Positions 1 through 7,920 of a DNA stretch of 25,560 nucleotides are shown piece by piece. Location of the stretch: NCBI GenBank assembly GCA_041844835.1, contig JBGZBU010000002.1, forward strand, positions 1-25,560. The letters are read 5' to 3'. The position numbers and the translations under genes are program-made. This DNA comes from CAUUCX01 sp041844835 (GTDB lineage: Bacteria; Bacillota; Clostridia; Peptostreptococcales; Anaerovoracaceae). Each line of letters begins with the position of its first letter. The stretch's first letter is position 1. Under the pieces are notes generated by a model. The model was not told the DNA's origin and did no database searches. It worked only from the letters and a program-made list of their open reading frames with translations.

Positions 1-1
1 A

Positions 2-1471
2 GATTCAAAAAAATCCGCCGCTAAAGCGGATGAAAATTCACAAGGCGGAGCAGCTGCGCCGAGTGCACCTGCAGCTCCGGCAACAGGCGGCGGGGCTTCA
101 TCAGGCGGAGGATCTTCGTCAGGCGGCGGCGCTTCATCAGGCGGAGGATCAACGGGAGGCGGAGGCACATCCCCGACCACACCTCCTTCAACGGGAGATC
201 CAGGAACGCCGGGCAGCGGCACAACTACGCCTCCGTCAACGGGCGGAAATACGACGCCTCAGCAGCCGTCAGATCCGCCGTCAACAGGAGGCGGCACATC
301 GCCGACCACACCTCCTTCAACGGGAGATCCAGGAGCGCCGGGCAGCGGCACAACCACGCCTCCGTCAACGGGCGGAAATACGACGCCTCAGCAGCCGTCA
401 GATCCGCCGTCAACAGGCGATCCGTCTCAGGATCCTGCTGCAGCGCTGAAAGCCGAGCAAATCAAAAAGATGGATAAGGTTGTTCAGGATTTGAAAAGGG
501 GCCGCGGCGGAAAAAATCTTTTAGGAAATGCAATAATAAATCATAATTTTACGAGGTTTGAAACGGAGCAGGGAGAACCCAGGGCAATATATTGGGCGAT
601 GGGGATTACTCCTCCTGAGATGAGCGACTTTGAGACTGATAATTCCGTTGCCGGTTTTGTGACTTACAGCGTGCCGCAGGGCAAGGGAAGCGGTTGGTAT
701 GATGTCAACAAATCAAGTTTTTCCATAGCCGGCACCGGTTTTGAGCGCAGCATGTGTTACGCAGCTGTAAGTTCAAATCAGCTGCATTGGTGGATTGAAC
801 AAAATTCTGAATATATTGCAGCATACATAAATAAAAAGGAAGAACAGGGATATGATTTCAACAGGCCGGGCAGCCCGCTATTGAATCTGAAAACATATAT
901 TGATTCATATAAAGGGCAGTCGGACAGCAAGCTCTATGAAATGTGCAAAACATACTTCAAACATTGGGTTGAAGGATCATATCCGGATGTGGTAAACGAC
1001 TTTTTTATTAACGGATACAAACCTCTTTCAAGCGGTGCAAGAAACATGCCGGAAAAATTTCAAGCGGACAGCTCCGGAGGATTCTTCAGTGAAGTTTTCT
1101 CTCCGACGGAACAACTTACACTGAGATGGGGAGAGGAAAACTATACAACGGTTAAGCGTGATATAGCTATTTTGATGCAGCAGGGAGATTTGATCGGGAT
1201 TATTTATGAGTCCGCAACTCAGGGAATAACCCATGTTGTAACTCTATGGGGCGTCGAGTATGATTATAACGGTGAAATCGTTGCTATTTACATAACCGAT
1301 TCAGATGATCAGGAAGAACCTCAAATCGGGCTCAGAAAGTTTTTTATAAACAGGTCTGACGGTCAGGCAAGAGCCACCACCAGAACGGATCGCAAAGGGG
1401 GACCTCGAATAGTTGAAATCTCTTCGCTTTCACTCGGCAAGGGAGTGTGGCAAAGGTATCTTAATGATTAG
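2..1471 (+). CDS. IdeS/Mac-like (peptidase C66) immunoglobulin-degrading cysteine protease, 5' end outside window
   Basis: The reading frame is open from base 2 through the stop at 1469-1471, so the start and any signal peptide lie upstream of the window. About 150 visible residues are a Gly/Ser/Pro/Thr-rich linker with a tandem repeat (167-415). The catalytic domain follows from about base 470. It matches streptococcal IdeS, which cleaves IgG at the lower hinge, motif by motif: YWAMGITPP, GWYDVNKS, MCYAAVSSNQLHWW, VVNDFFINGY, GITHVVTLWG and AIYITDSD. The catalytic set is in place: Lys codon 710-712, Cys 755-757, His 1232-1234, Asp 1298-1300 and Asp 1304-1306. The His-to-Asp spacings (22 and 24 residues) equal those of IdeS, while Lys-to-Cys is 15 rather than 10. 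No LPXTG anchor is present at the C-terminus. Family assignment is firm; the immunoglobulin substrate is inferred from the family. An internal ATG at 470 exists but has no good ribosome site. Confidence 0.88.
   Translation, partial: DSKKSAAKADENSQGGAAAPSAPAAPATGGGASSGGGSSSGGGASSGGGSTGGGGTSPTTPPSTGDPGTPGSGTTTPPSTGGNTTPQQPSDPPSTGGGTSPTTPPSTGDPGAPGSGTTTPPSTGGNTTPQQPSDPPSTGDPSQDPAAALKAEQIKKMDKVVQDLKRGRGGKNLLGNAIINHNFTRFETEQGEPRAIYWAMGITPPEMSDFETDNSVAGFVTYSVPQGKGSGWYDVNKSSFSIAGTGFERSMCYAAVSSNQLHWWIEQNSEYIAAYINKKEEQGYDFNRPGSPLLNLKTYIDSYKGQSDSKLYEMCKTYFKHWVEGSYPDVVNDFFINGYKPLSSGARNMPEKFQADSSGGFFSEVFSPTEQLTLRWGEENYTTVKRDIAILMQQGDLIGIIYESATQGITHVVTLWGVEYDYNGEIVAIYITDSDDQEEPQIGLRKFFINRSDGQARATTRTDRKGGPRIVEISSLSLGKGVWQRYLND
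167..415 (+). repeat. Two tandem copies of a 129-bp (43-codon) linker repeat
   Basis: Copy 1 is 167-295 and copy 2 is 296-415; the last three codons of the unit are not repeated. Over the 120 aligned bases I count three differences, only one of which changes the protein (Thr to Ala). Each unit is rich in Thr, Pro, Ser and Gly (for example TTPPSTGDPG and NTTPQQPSDPPST). It is preceded by shorter SSGGG-type repeats at about 95-166. The region is clearly more G+C-rich than the catalytic domain behind it. It would act as an extended, disordered linker between the unseen N-terminus and the protease domain. Confidence 0.9.
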
Positions 1472-1482
1472 GTTGCCTTGAT

Positions 1483-1529
1483 GTTGTTTGTCGGTTTTAA
1501 AATGGATAAATTTTAAATGGACAAACAAC
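1483..1529. repeat. Long inverted repeat between the protease gene and the tRNA gene
   Basis: The 10-base arms GTTGTTTGTC (1483-1492) and GACAAACAAC (1520-1529) are perfectly complementary. A second 8-bp stem lies inside them (TTTAAAAT 1496-1503 with ATTTTAAA 1510-1517). The hairpin sits 12 bases after the protease stop, but no T-run follows on either strand, so it is not a classical terminator. Its right arm covers the -35 element of the tRNA promoter. It could end or stabilise the protease mRNA, or bind a protein. Confidence 0.6.
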
Positions 1530-1546
1530 GGCGTGTGTAGTAGAAT
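1518..1546 (+). promoter_or_regulatory. Sigma-A-type promoter of the tRNA-Thr gene
   Basis: TGGACA (1518-1523), a 17-base spacer, then TAGAAT (1541-1546). The predicted start of transcription falls a few bases before the tRNA 5' end at 1559. Confidence 0.7.
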
Positions 1547-1558
1547 ATCTACGCGCGT

Positions 1559-1634
1559 GCTTTCGTAGCTCAGTTGGCAGAGCAGCACATTCGTAACGTG
1601 CAGGTCGCCGGTTCAAGCCCGGCCGAAAGCTCCA
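1559..1634 (+). tRNA. tRNA-Thr, anticodon CGU
   Basis: The 76-base cloverleaf folds by hand. The acceptor stem GCTTTCG/CGAAAGC is perfect, the D stem is GCTC/GAGC, and the T arm is GCCGG-TTCAAGC-CCGGC. The anticodon loop is TTCGTAA (anticodon CGT, reading ACG), the discriminator is T, and the 3' CCA is encoded. Position 31-39 of the anticodon stem is an A-C mismatch instead of the usual A-U pair. It has its own promoter and terminator, so it is a single-gene unit. Confidence 0.97.
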
Positions 1635-1664
1635 TACTAACAGCGAAAAGCTGTTGCTTCAGTT

Positions 1665-1700
1665 CCGCAGAATGCCCGGCATGCATTCTGCGGTTTCTTT
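1665..1700 (+). terminator. Rho-independent terminator of the tRNA gene
   Basis: A perfect 11-bp stem (1665-1675 with 1683-1693) with a 7-base loop is followed by TTTCTTT. A smaller hairpin precedes it at about 1639-1655. Confidence 0.9.
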
Positions 1701-1726
1701 ACTTTAGGGCATATCTATGATAAAAT
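1698..1726 (+). promoter_or_regulatory. Promoter of the acyl-CoA synthetase pair
   Basis: TTTACT (1698-1703), a 17-base spacer and TAAAAT (1721-1726), with an extended -10 TG at 1718-1719. The -35 element overlaps the last T residues of the tRNA terminator. The leader to the first start codon would be about 80 bases. Confidence 0.65.
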
Positions 1727-1815
1727 GTTCGTTAATATAGCTTGTATTTATGCGCGTTTTTTGTTTTAAATTCGGCACTGCATCAAATGCACAAAACACT
1801 ACAAGAAGGAGTAAT

Positions 1816-3588
1816 ATGAATTCAAAAAAATATAGAAAATCAAATCATAAATTTCGCAAGATTCGTGACTTGCGGGAGATGTTTTACAGTTCTTGCAAAA
1901 TAAATCCGGACACCGTGGCTTTTTATGTCAAACGAAAACACGGGGAACCGTTCGAATCAATTACGTACAAGCAGATGCGCAGAGATCTCGAAGCTCTCGG
2001 GACTGCGCTGCTTAAAAACGGTTATTACGGGAAAAAAATAGCGGTAATCGGCGAAAACAGTTACGAGTGGGTGCTCGTTTATTTTGCAACGGTGTGCGGG
2101 CTTGGCGTGATGGTTCCGATAGACAGAGACCTGCAAGCCGGCGAGGTTGCGAACCTGATTGAGCGTTCGGGGGTGAGCGCATTATTTTATTCGGAAAAGA
2201 AGAAAAAATTGGTTGATGAAGCCATGTCCGTTATGAAAGAAAATCCCGAGCTTCCCCTGCCGAATGTTCATCTCATGGACACTGTTTTGCAGGAAGAACC
2301 GCAGGATGAGATACCGTCTTTGTCGGAGTCTGAAACGAATTCTTCAACATTGGCGGACCTGGTCAGGCAGGGCAAATATTTGCTTGCGACGGGAGACAAG
2401 GACTATTTGGATCTTCCGATAGATCCAAAGGAGTTGTGCACGATCCTTTACACGTCGGGAACGATGGGAATGGCTAAGGGAGTAATGCTCGGACATCAGC
2501 AGTTTGTCGCGAATGTATACAATATGTCCAAGCGCATGGACGTCGGAGAGGGGGGTATCGGCTTGTCCATATTGCCGATGCACCATTCGTATGAGATGAC
2601 TTGTCACGTGATGACGGTATTATACCAGGGGAGAAGTATAGCGATTGCGGAAAGTCTTAAAACAATCCCCGAAAATCTGCAGGAGATCAAGCCGACTGTA
2701 ATTTTGGGGGTTCCTTTGATTTTTGAATCATTTCTAAAGAAGATATATAAGAATGCCCAGTCAAAGGGAAGATTTGAAAGTTTACGTTCGGCTATAGTTC
2801 TTTCCAGAAAGTTGAAACTTTACAACAAGCCTGCCGTTACATCCCGCATGTTTTCAGAAATACACAAAGCGCTCGGCGGGAATGTTAGGCAGATGATTTC
2901 CGGCGGAGCGGCGATCAATCCGTCGGTGATAATGGATTTTGAAGCTATGGGAATTCCAATGATGCAGGGCTACGGGATGACTGAGTGCGCCCCGATAATC
3001 GCCATGAACAGGGACAGATACAGCAAGCCGGAATCAGTAGGAACGGCACTTTCCGGCACGGAAATCAAAATTGTCGATCCTGATGAATTCGGTGTTGGCG
3101 AAGTCATTTGCAAAAGTCCCTCGGTAATGCTCGGTTATTACAACGATCCCGAGGAGACGGCGCGCACCATTGTCAACGGCTGGCTGCACACAGGGGATTA
3201 CGGTTATATGGATAAAGACGGTTATCTTTATCTCATGGGAAGAAAGAAAAACGTAATCATAACAAGAAACGGGAAAAATGTTTTTCCCGAGGAGATTGAG
3301 TACTATCTCACAAAGAATGAGTTTATTTTGGAAGCACTGGTTCACGGCGCACCTGACAGCAGGACGGGGGATATAGTCGTAAAGGCGGATATCGTTCCCA
3401 ATATGCCGGCAATTTGCGAACGCTTTGGAGAGTCGGTAAGCGGTGAAAAATTGCATGAGATCATACAGACGGAGATAGATCTGGTTAATGAAATAATGCC
3501 GTCGTACAAGAGGGTTAAGAGATTTTCCATCAGAGAAAATGAATTTGAAAAAACGACGACTCACAAGATTAAACGAAAGCAGGTATGA
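1816..3588 (+). CDS. AMP-forming long-chain acyl-CoA synthetase (first of two tandem paralogs)
   Basis: This 590-residue AMP-binding-superfamily enzyme would activate a carboxylic acid, probably a fatty acid, as an acyl-adenylate and then load it on CoA. Visible motifs are YTSGTMGMAKGVML (about residues 211-225; the usual TSGTTG has Met for the second Thr), MISGGAAINPS, QGYGMTEC (about 384), HTGDYG (about 457) and GRKKNVIITRNGKNVFPEE (about 475). A Lys-rich tail (TTTHKIKRK) matches the A10 lysine region. The ATG at 1816 is chosen because AAGAAGGAG precedes it; the frame stays open to an ATG at 1750 that lacks a ribosome site. The chain length and the true substrate cannot be read from the sequence. 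It is followed 51 bases later by a paralog. Confidence 0.87.
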   Translation: MNSKKYRKSNHKFRKIRDLREMFYSSCKINPDTVAFYVKRKHGEPFESITYKQMRRDLEALGTALLKNGYYGKKIAVIGENSYEWVLVYFATVCGLGVMVPIDRDLQAGEVANLIERSGVSALFYSEKKKKLVDEAMSVMKENPELPLPNVHLMDTVLQEEPQDEIPSLSESETNSSTLADLVRQGKYLLATGDKDYLDLPIDPKELCTILYTSGTMGMAKGVMLGHQQFVANVYNMSKRMDVGEGGIGLSILPMHHSYEMTCHVMTVLYQGRSIAIAESLKTIPENLQEIKPTVILGVPLIFESFLKKIYKNAQSKGRFESLRSAIVLSRKLKLYNKPAVTSRMFSEIHKALGGNVRQMISGGAAINPSVIMDFEAMGIPMMQGYGMTECAPIIAMNRDRYSKPESVGTALSGTEIKIVDPDEFGVGEVICKSPSVMLGYYNDPEETARTIVNGWLHTGDYGYMDKDGYLYLMGRKKNVIITRNGKNVFPEEIEYYLTKNEFILEALVHGAPDSRTGDIVVKADIVPNMPAICERFGESVSGEKLHEIIQTEIDLVNEIMPSYKRVKRFSIRENEFEKTTTHKIKRKQV

Positions 3589-3639
3589 ATTCCATGTTTG
3601 CGGATTTTCGTCAGGTGAACGGGGGAAAGGAGGCACGCT

Positions 3640-5475
3640 GTGAAAAGACTGAGTGATGCGGAATATAGACAGCTTAAACATAGCGATATGGAGCAGGCGA
3701 TAAAGCGGGTACGGGAGATCAATGCCAGCGATCGTGCCGTATACAAGGAAACTCGTCCGATAACGGATCTTAAGCATATGATTGCCACAAGCGCGGAGCT
3801 ATATAAAGAAAGACCGGCTTTTTTAGTTAAGCAGTCGAAAGGCGCTCCATACACGCCGGTCAGCTATGAGCATTTTATGAATGATATAAATGCCTTGGGA
3901 ACCGCACTTTTGAATCGGGGAATGGGCGGTAAACATATCGGCATCATCGGCGAAAATTCATACGAATGGGCGGTTACGTATCTTGCAATTGTCTGTGGAG
4001 TAGGGGTGGTAGTTCCTATTGATAAGGAATTGTATGAAGAAGATATCCGCGGCATTTTAACTGACGGCGAGGTCTCGGCGGTATTTTTCTCGGATAAGAT
4101 TTCAGAGCGCATCAGATCCATAGATGTAAATTCGGCAAGGCGCATGGATATGCTTGTAAATATCAGCAAAGCAGATGATCGCGAAAGCAGCCGGGATGAT
4201 GTACTGACATTGGAGCAGTTGCTTTCCGAGGGAAGAAATCTTCTGGCGGAGGGGAACAGGGATTATTTGGATGCGCAAATCTTTAGGGATGAGATGGCGG
4301 TCTTGCTGTTTACATCCGGGACGACGGGACGGTCAAAAGGAGTGATGCTGTCCCACTGGAATCTGGTTGAAAATATAAGCTTGTCAATCACCTTGATGCG
4401 AATATATAACACGGATATATTCTTCTCGGTTTTGCCGCTGCATCACACATATGCATGTACATGTGATTTTCTCATACCTCTGTACTCGGGGGCATGTGTT
4501 GCCCATTGTGAGGGGCTTAAATACATCCAGAAAAATCTTGTTGAGGTAAGACCGACTATGTTTCTCGGGGTGCCTCTTCTTTATGAGAGATTGTATAAAA
4601 ACATATGGAAGACCACAGAGCAGAAAGGGAAGGCTAAAAAGCTGAAGATGGCAATAGCGTTGAACCGGAATCTGCAAAGAATCGGAATTGATATTTCACA
4701 TAAATTGTTCAAAGACATTCTGGCGGTCTTCGGCGGACGACTGAGAATAATGATTTCGGGCGGCGCCGCTATAAATCCCGGAGTCATACAGGGCTTTAGA
4801 GATTTCGGAATAAATGCGCTGCAGGGGTACGGGCTTACGGAATGTTCGCCGCTGGGGACATTAAATCCGGACAATAATCCTAAAAACGCTTCTGTTGGCA
4901 AAGCTTTTCCACGGACTGAGATAAGGATAGATTCTCCAAGCGAGGATGGAGTGGGAGAAATTTGTATCCGCGGTGAGCATGTAATGCTGGGATATTACAA
5001 AGATAAGGCGGCTACGGATCAGGCAATCATTGACGGCTGGTTTCACAGCGGTGATCTTGGCTTTATGGATGAAGACGGATATTTGTATATCGCGGGCAGG
5101 AAGAAGAATGTCATCATAACTAAAAACGGAAAAAATGTTTTTCCCGAGGAGCTGGAGGAACATATTCTGAGTCTCGATCTGGTGGAAGAAGTAATGGTCT
5201 GGGCGGACATTGCAAAGGATAAGGACGACACAATGATAGTTGCAACGATAGTCCCGAATTGGGATGAGGCCGCAGCGTATATTGAAAATTGCGATAAAGA
5301 TGACGAAGAAACGCTCAGACGACTTGAGAGTATTTTCTGGGAAGGGATAGATGCCATAAATAACAGAATGCCGCTTTATAAAAGGATCAAGCGCATAGTT
5401 ATAAAACCCGAACCGTTTGTGAAGAACACATCGACAAAGATCAAGAGATTCGAGGAGTCGAACAAGGGGGTTTGA
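3640..5475 (+). CDS. AMP-forming long-chain acyl-CoA synthetase (second paralog)
   Basis: This 611-residue protein is built like its upstream neighbour and shares several nearly identical blocks with it: GENSYEW near the N-terminus, MISGGAAINP, GYGLTEC (about 396), and GRKKNVIITKNGKNVFPEE. Here the ATP-binding loop is the standard FTSGTTGRSKGVML (about residues 224-237). The C-terminal A10-type segment is NTSTKIKRF. Translation starts at GTG 3640, six bases after AAAGGAGG. The pair is probably co-transcribed from the promoter at 1698, since no terminator is seen in the 51-base gap. The origin is most simply an old gene duplication; the paralogs may act on different acyl chains, which is inference. 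Confidence 0.87.
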   Translation: MKRLSDAEYRQLKHSDMEQAIKRVREINASDRAVYKETRPITDLKHMIATSAELYKERPAFLVKQSKGAPYTPVSYEHFMNDINALGTALLNRGMGGKHIGIIGENSYEWAVTYLAIVCGVGVVVPIDKELYEEDIRGILTDGEVSAVFFSDKISERIRSIDVNSARRMDMLVNISKADDRESSRDDVLTLEQLLSEGRNLLAEGNRDYLDAQIFRDEMAVLLFTSGTTGRSKGVMLSHWNLVENISLSITLMRIYNTDIFFSVLPLHHTYACTCDFLIPLYSGACVAHCEGLKYIQKNLVEVRPTMFLGVPLLYERLYKNIWKTTEQKGKAKKLKMAIALNRNLQRIGIDISHKLFKDILAVFGGRLRIMISGGAAINPGVIQGFRDFGINALQGYGLTECSPLGTLNPDNNPKNASVGKAFPRTEIRIDSPSEDGVGEICIRGEHVMLGYYKDKAATDQAIIDGWFHSGDLGFMDEDGYLYIAGRKKNVIITKNGKNVFPEELEEHILSLDLVEEVMVWADIAKDKDDTMIVATIVPNWDEAAAYIENCDKDDEETLRRLESIFWEGIDAINNRMPLYKRIKRIVIKPEPFVKNTSTKIKRFEESNKGV

Positions 5476-5489
5476 TATCCATTTATGTC

Positions 5490-5518
5490 TTGAAAAATAT
5501 AGGTTTTGATATTAATAT
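5490..5518 (+). promoter_or_regulatory. Promoter of greA-lysS
   Basis: TTGAAA (5490-5495), a 17-base spacer and TAATAT (5513-5518), placed about 45 bases ahead of the greA start codon, which has AGGAGG at 5552-5557. Confidence 0.65.
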
Positions 5519-5563
5519 AAGTTGTTGATATCGATTGCTTTAATTTAGTGTAGGAGGATTTTT

Positions 5564-6037
5564 ATGCCTGAGGAAATTCTATTAACCCAAGAGGGATATG
5601 ATAAAATTGTGGAGGAACACGAGTATCTTGTTTCTACGGAAAGAGCGGCTGTTGCGGAAAGGATCAAGGAGGCGATTTCTTACGGGGATCTGTCCGAGAA
5701 TTCCGAATATGATTCCGCTAAGAATGAGCAGGCCGAGCTGGAAGAGCGAATCAGTAAACTTGAAAACATGATGCGCATGGCAAAAATAATTGATGAATCG
5801 GAGCTGCCTACCGATCATGTGAGCATAGGCGGAAAAGTAAAAGTTCAAAATATGAACACAAAAGAAGAGTTTACATATGCGATTGTGGGTTCAACGGAAG
5901 CCGATCCGTTTGCCGGAAAGATATCCAATCAATCTCTTGTAGGAATGGCGCTTATCGGTAAGGCTGTCGGTGAAAAAGTCGAAATAAGCGTACCTGACGG
6001 AATCGTAAAATACAAAATACTGTCAATTGAAAAATAA
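5564..6037 (+). CDS. greA: Transcription elongation factor GreA
   Basis: At 157 residues it has the usual GreA length. The factor enters the secondary channel of stalled RNA polymerase and stimulates cleavage of the backtracked transcript. The N-terminal half is the expected helical hairpin (about residues 9-72). It carries the acidic tip GDLSENSEYDSAKNEQ, whose Asp and Glu residues reach the polymerase active site. The C-terminal half has the FKBP-like fold signature, including GSTEADPF, ISNQSLVGMALIGK and VGEKVEI. AGGAGG lies 6 bases before the ATG. The neighbour lysS follows after 38 bases without a visible terminator, an order common in Firmicutes. Confidence 0.97.
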   Translation: MPEEILLTQEGYDKIVEEHEYLVSTERAAVAERIKEAISYGDLSENSEYDSAKNEQAELEERISKLENMMRMAKIIDESELPTDHVSIGGKVKVQNMNTKEEFTYAIVGSTEADPFAGKISNQSLVGMALIGKAVGEKVEISVPDGIVKYKILSIEK

Positions 6038-6075
6038 ACTGAGAAGTAAACGGGAAAGTGAGGATATCCTAAGGA

Positions 6076-7635
6076 ATGAGTGCGGACGAAAAAAAGAATT
6101 TTAACATAGAATCCGATGAAACGGGCGAAGAACTGACCGAGGAAAAACTTAGTGAACAGCGCATGATAAGACGCGCCAAGCTCGACGGTTTGCTGCAGCG
6201 CGGCAAGAACCCGTATCTTTTTGACGGTTGGAACGTAGATGCTTCAAGCGCCGATATAAAAGAGGGCTTTGAAAATTATGAAGAAAAGGCGGTATCGTGT
6301 GCGGGCAGGCTCATGGCCTTTCGACATATGGGCAAGGCATCTTTTGTAGATTTGCAGGATAAATCGGGGCGCATACAGCTGTATGTGAGAAAGGACGTCA
6401 TCGGGGACGAGGCATATGATGATTTCCTTGCGTTTGACATCGGGGATATTCTGGGCGTTGAGGGAACGGTATTTAAGACAAGACATGGTGAGATATCGAT
6501 CAAAGCCGAAAGAGTTGAGCTTCTCTCAAAATCCTTGCAGGTACTGCCGAACAAATTTCACGGTTTAAAGGATACGGATCTCAGATATCGCCAGCGCTAT
6601 GTTGATTTGATCGTAAATCCCGACGTCACCGAAACATTTCGCAAGCGTGCATTGATAATAAAGGAAATAAAACGTGTGCTGGAAGAAGATTACGGATACC
6701 TGGAGGTGGATACTCCGATTCTTACGACTATTGCGGGCGGTGCGAATGCACGTCCGTTCAATACGCATCACAACACGCTGGATATGGACATGAAGCTCAG
6801 AATTTCAAATGAGCTGTATCTGAAGCGATTGATAGTCGGCGGCCTTGATCGCGTGTATGAAATGGGGAAAATGTTCAGGAATGAGGGAATGGACAGAAAT
6901 CATAACCCGGAATTCACGTCGATGGAGTGTTATATGGCATACGGAAACATGGACTCGGTTATGGAATTGACAGAGCAGATCGTTTCCAAGGCATGTATGC
7001 GAGTTAACGGAACAATGGAAATCAAATATCAAGGAAAGAAAATCGACCTGACGCCGCCATGGAGGAGACTTGATATGGCGGATGCCGTAAAAGAAATCAC
7101 GGGTGTGGACTTTACGGAAATCGAAACGGATGAACAGGCGCGCGAGATTGCGATCGCAAAAGGAATGGATAAAGATGAAGCGGCAAAATTTACACGCGGC
7201 AAGATTCTTGCCGAGATGTTTGAAGAATTCTGCGAGGACGTTCCGGGCTATTTAGACGGACCGGTATTTGTAACGGGACATCCGGTGGAGATTTCACCTC
7301 TGGCAAAGAGAGATCCCGAAGATCCGCGGAAAACACGTCGCTTTGAGGCATATATAAACGGATGGGAAATAGGCAATGCCTTTTCAGAGCTCAACGATCC
7401 TATCGATCAATATGCCAGATTCAAGGAACAACAGGCACAGCTTGATAAGGGGGAAGATGAAGAAGCGCATCCGATGGATGAGGACTTCGTCAATGCTCTT
7501 GAAGTGGGCTTGCCGCCCACCGGCGGTCTAGGCATCGGTATTGACCGCGTTATCATGTTGCTTACGGACTCTCCGAGCATCAGAGATGTAATATTGTTCC
7601 CGACAATGAAGCCACTTGGTAAAAAGGATGAGTAA
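6076..7635 (+). CDS. lysS: Lysyl-tRNA synthetase, class II
   Basis: This 519-residue cytoplasmic enzyme charges tRNA-Lys. After a charged N-terminal tail, the OB-fold anticodon-binding domain occupies about residues 70-155 (AGRLMAFRHMGKASFVDLQD). The class II core follows: RYRQRYVDLI, motif 1 around LEVDTPILTTIAGGANARPF, motif 2 around GKMFRNEGMDRNHNPEFT, and motif 3 GGLGIGIDRVIMLLTDSPS near the C-terminus. The ATG at 6076 has only a modest ribosome site (GTGAGGA 11 bases upstream, or AAGGA immediately before it). Expression is probably by read-through from greA. No T-box leader is visible upstream. Confidence 0.97.
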   Translation: MSADEKKNFNIESDETGEELTEEKLSEQRMIRRAKLDGLLQRGKNPYLFDGWNVDASSADIKEGFENYEEKAVSCAGRLMAFRHMGKASFVDLQDKSGRIQLYVRKDVIGDEAYDDFLAFDIGDILGVEGTVFKTRHGEISIKAERVELLSKSLQVLPNKFHGLKDTDLRYRQRYVDLIVNPDVTETFRKRALIIKEIKRVLEEDYGYLEVDTPILTTIAGGANARPFNTHHNTLDMDMKLRISNELYLKRLIVGGLDRVYEMGKMFRNEGMDRNHNPEFTSMECYMAYGNMDSVMELTEQIVSKACMRVNGTMEIKYQGKKIDLTPPWRRLDMADAVKEITGVDFTEIETDEQAREIAIAKGMDKDEAAKFTRGKILAEMFEEFCEDVPGYLDGPVFVTGHPVEISPLAKRDPEDPRKTRRFEAYINGWEIGNAFSELNDPIDQYARFKEQQAQLDKGEDEEAHPMDEDFVNALEVGLPPTGGLGIGIDRVIMLLTDSPSIRDVILFPTMKPLGKKDE

Positions 7636-7830
7636 AATCAAGGATTTGCAGTGCTTTTTAAAACAAGAAGACAACAAAAGTACAACGTATTTAACGCTAA
7701 TAATACTAATCCTACGGAATAATGAGTTGTTTGTATAAATGCACCGCTCGAATTTTATTTCTTATGGCTTTCTATGAAAGAAGTGCCAGCATCAAATAAA
7801 AGCAAATTTACGGTTGGAAAAACAATGTTA

Positions 7831-7917
7831 AAGCGGCATGAATGAATTGTACCGACCTCCATTCGTTAGATTTTTGGTCTAACTTTTGGGGGGCGGTACA
7901 ATTCATACCGCTTTTTT
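7831..7917 (+). terminator. Large hairpin terminator between lysS and the convergent glycosylase gene
   Basis: The 13-base arms ATGAATTGTACCG (7842-7854) and CGGTACAATTCAT (7894-7906) pair perfectly. The stem continues with CCTCC/GGGGG after one mismatch, and a 6-bp inner stem (7865-7870 with 7878-7883) caps it. At the base, AAGCGG (7831-7836) can pair with CCGCTT (7908-7913) across a bulge, and a run of six T follows (7912-7917). It ends plus-strand transcription, and the same hairpin may also help end the converging gene. The 195 bases between the lysS stop and this hairpin hold no gene I can support. Confidence 0.75.
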
Positions 7918-7920
7918 CTC

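Noticed and set aside
30..449. A 139-codon Arg/Gln-rich open frame on the plus strand and shorter ones on the minus strand over the repeat
   Set aside because: They are shadows of the G+C-rich linker repeat of the protease gene, whose frame is open from base 2 and continues into the catalytic domain.
3034..3777. A 247-codon minus-strand open frame across the two acyl-CoA synthetase genes
   Set aside because: It lies antisense to strong coding sequence, has no family motif and no ribosome site.
7884..7917. GGGGGGCGGTAC followed by a hairpin base and T-run, resembling a T-box end
   Set aside because: No specifier stem or antiterminator bulge is seen, the next gene is on the other strand, and the bases are explained by the long hairpin.
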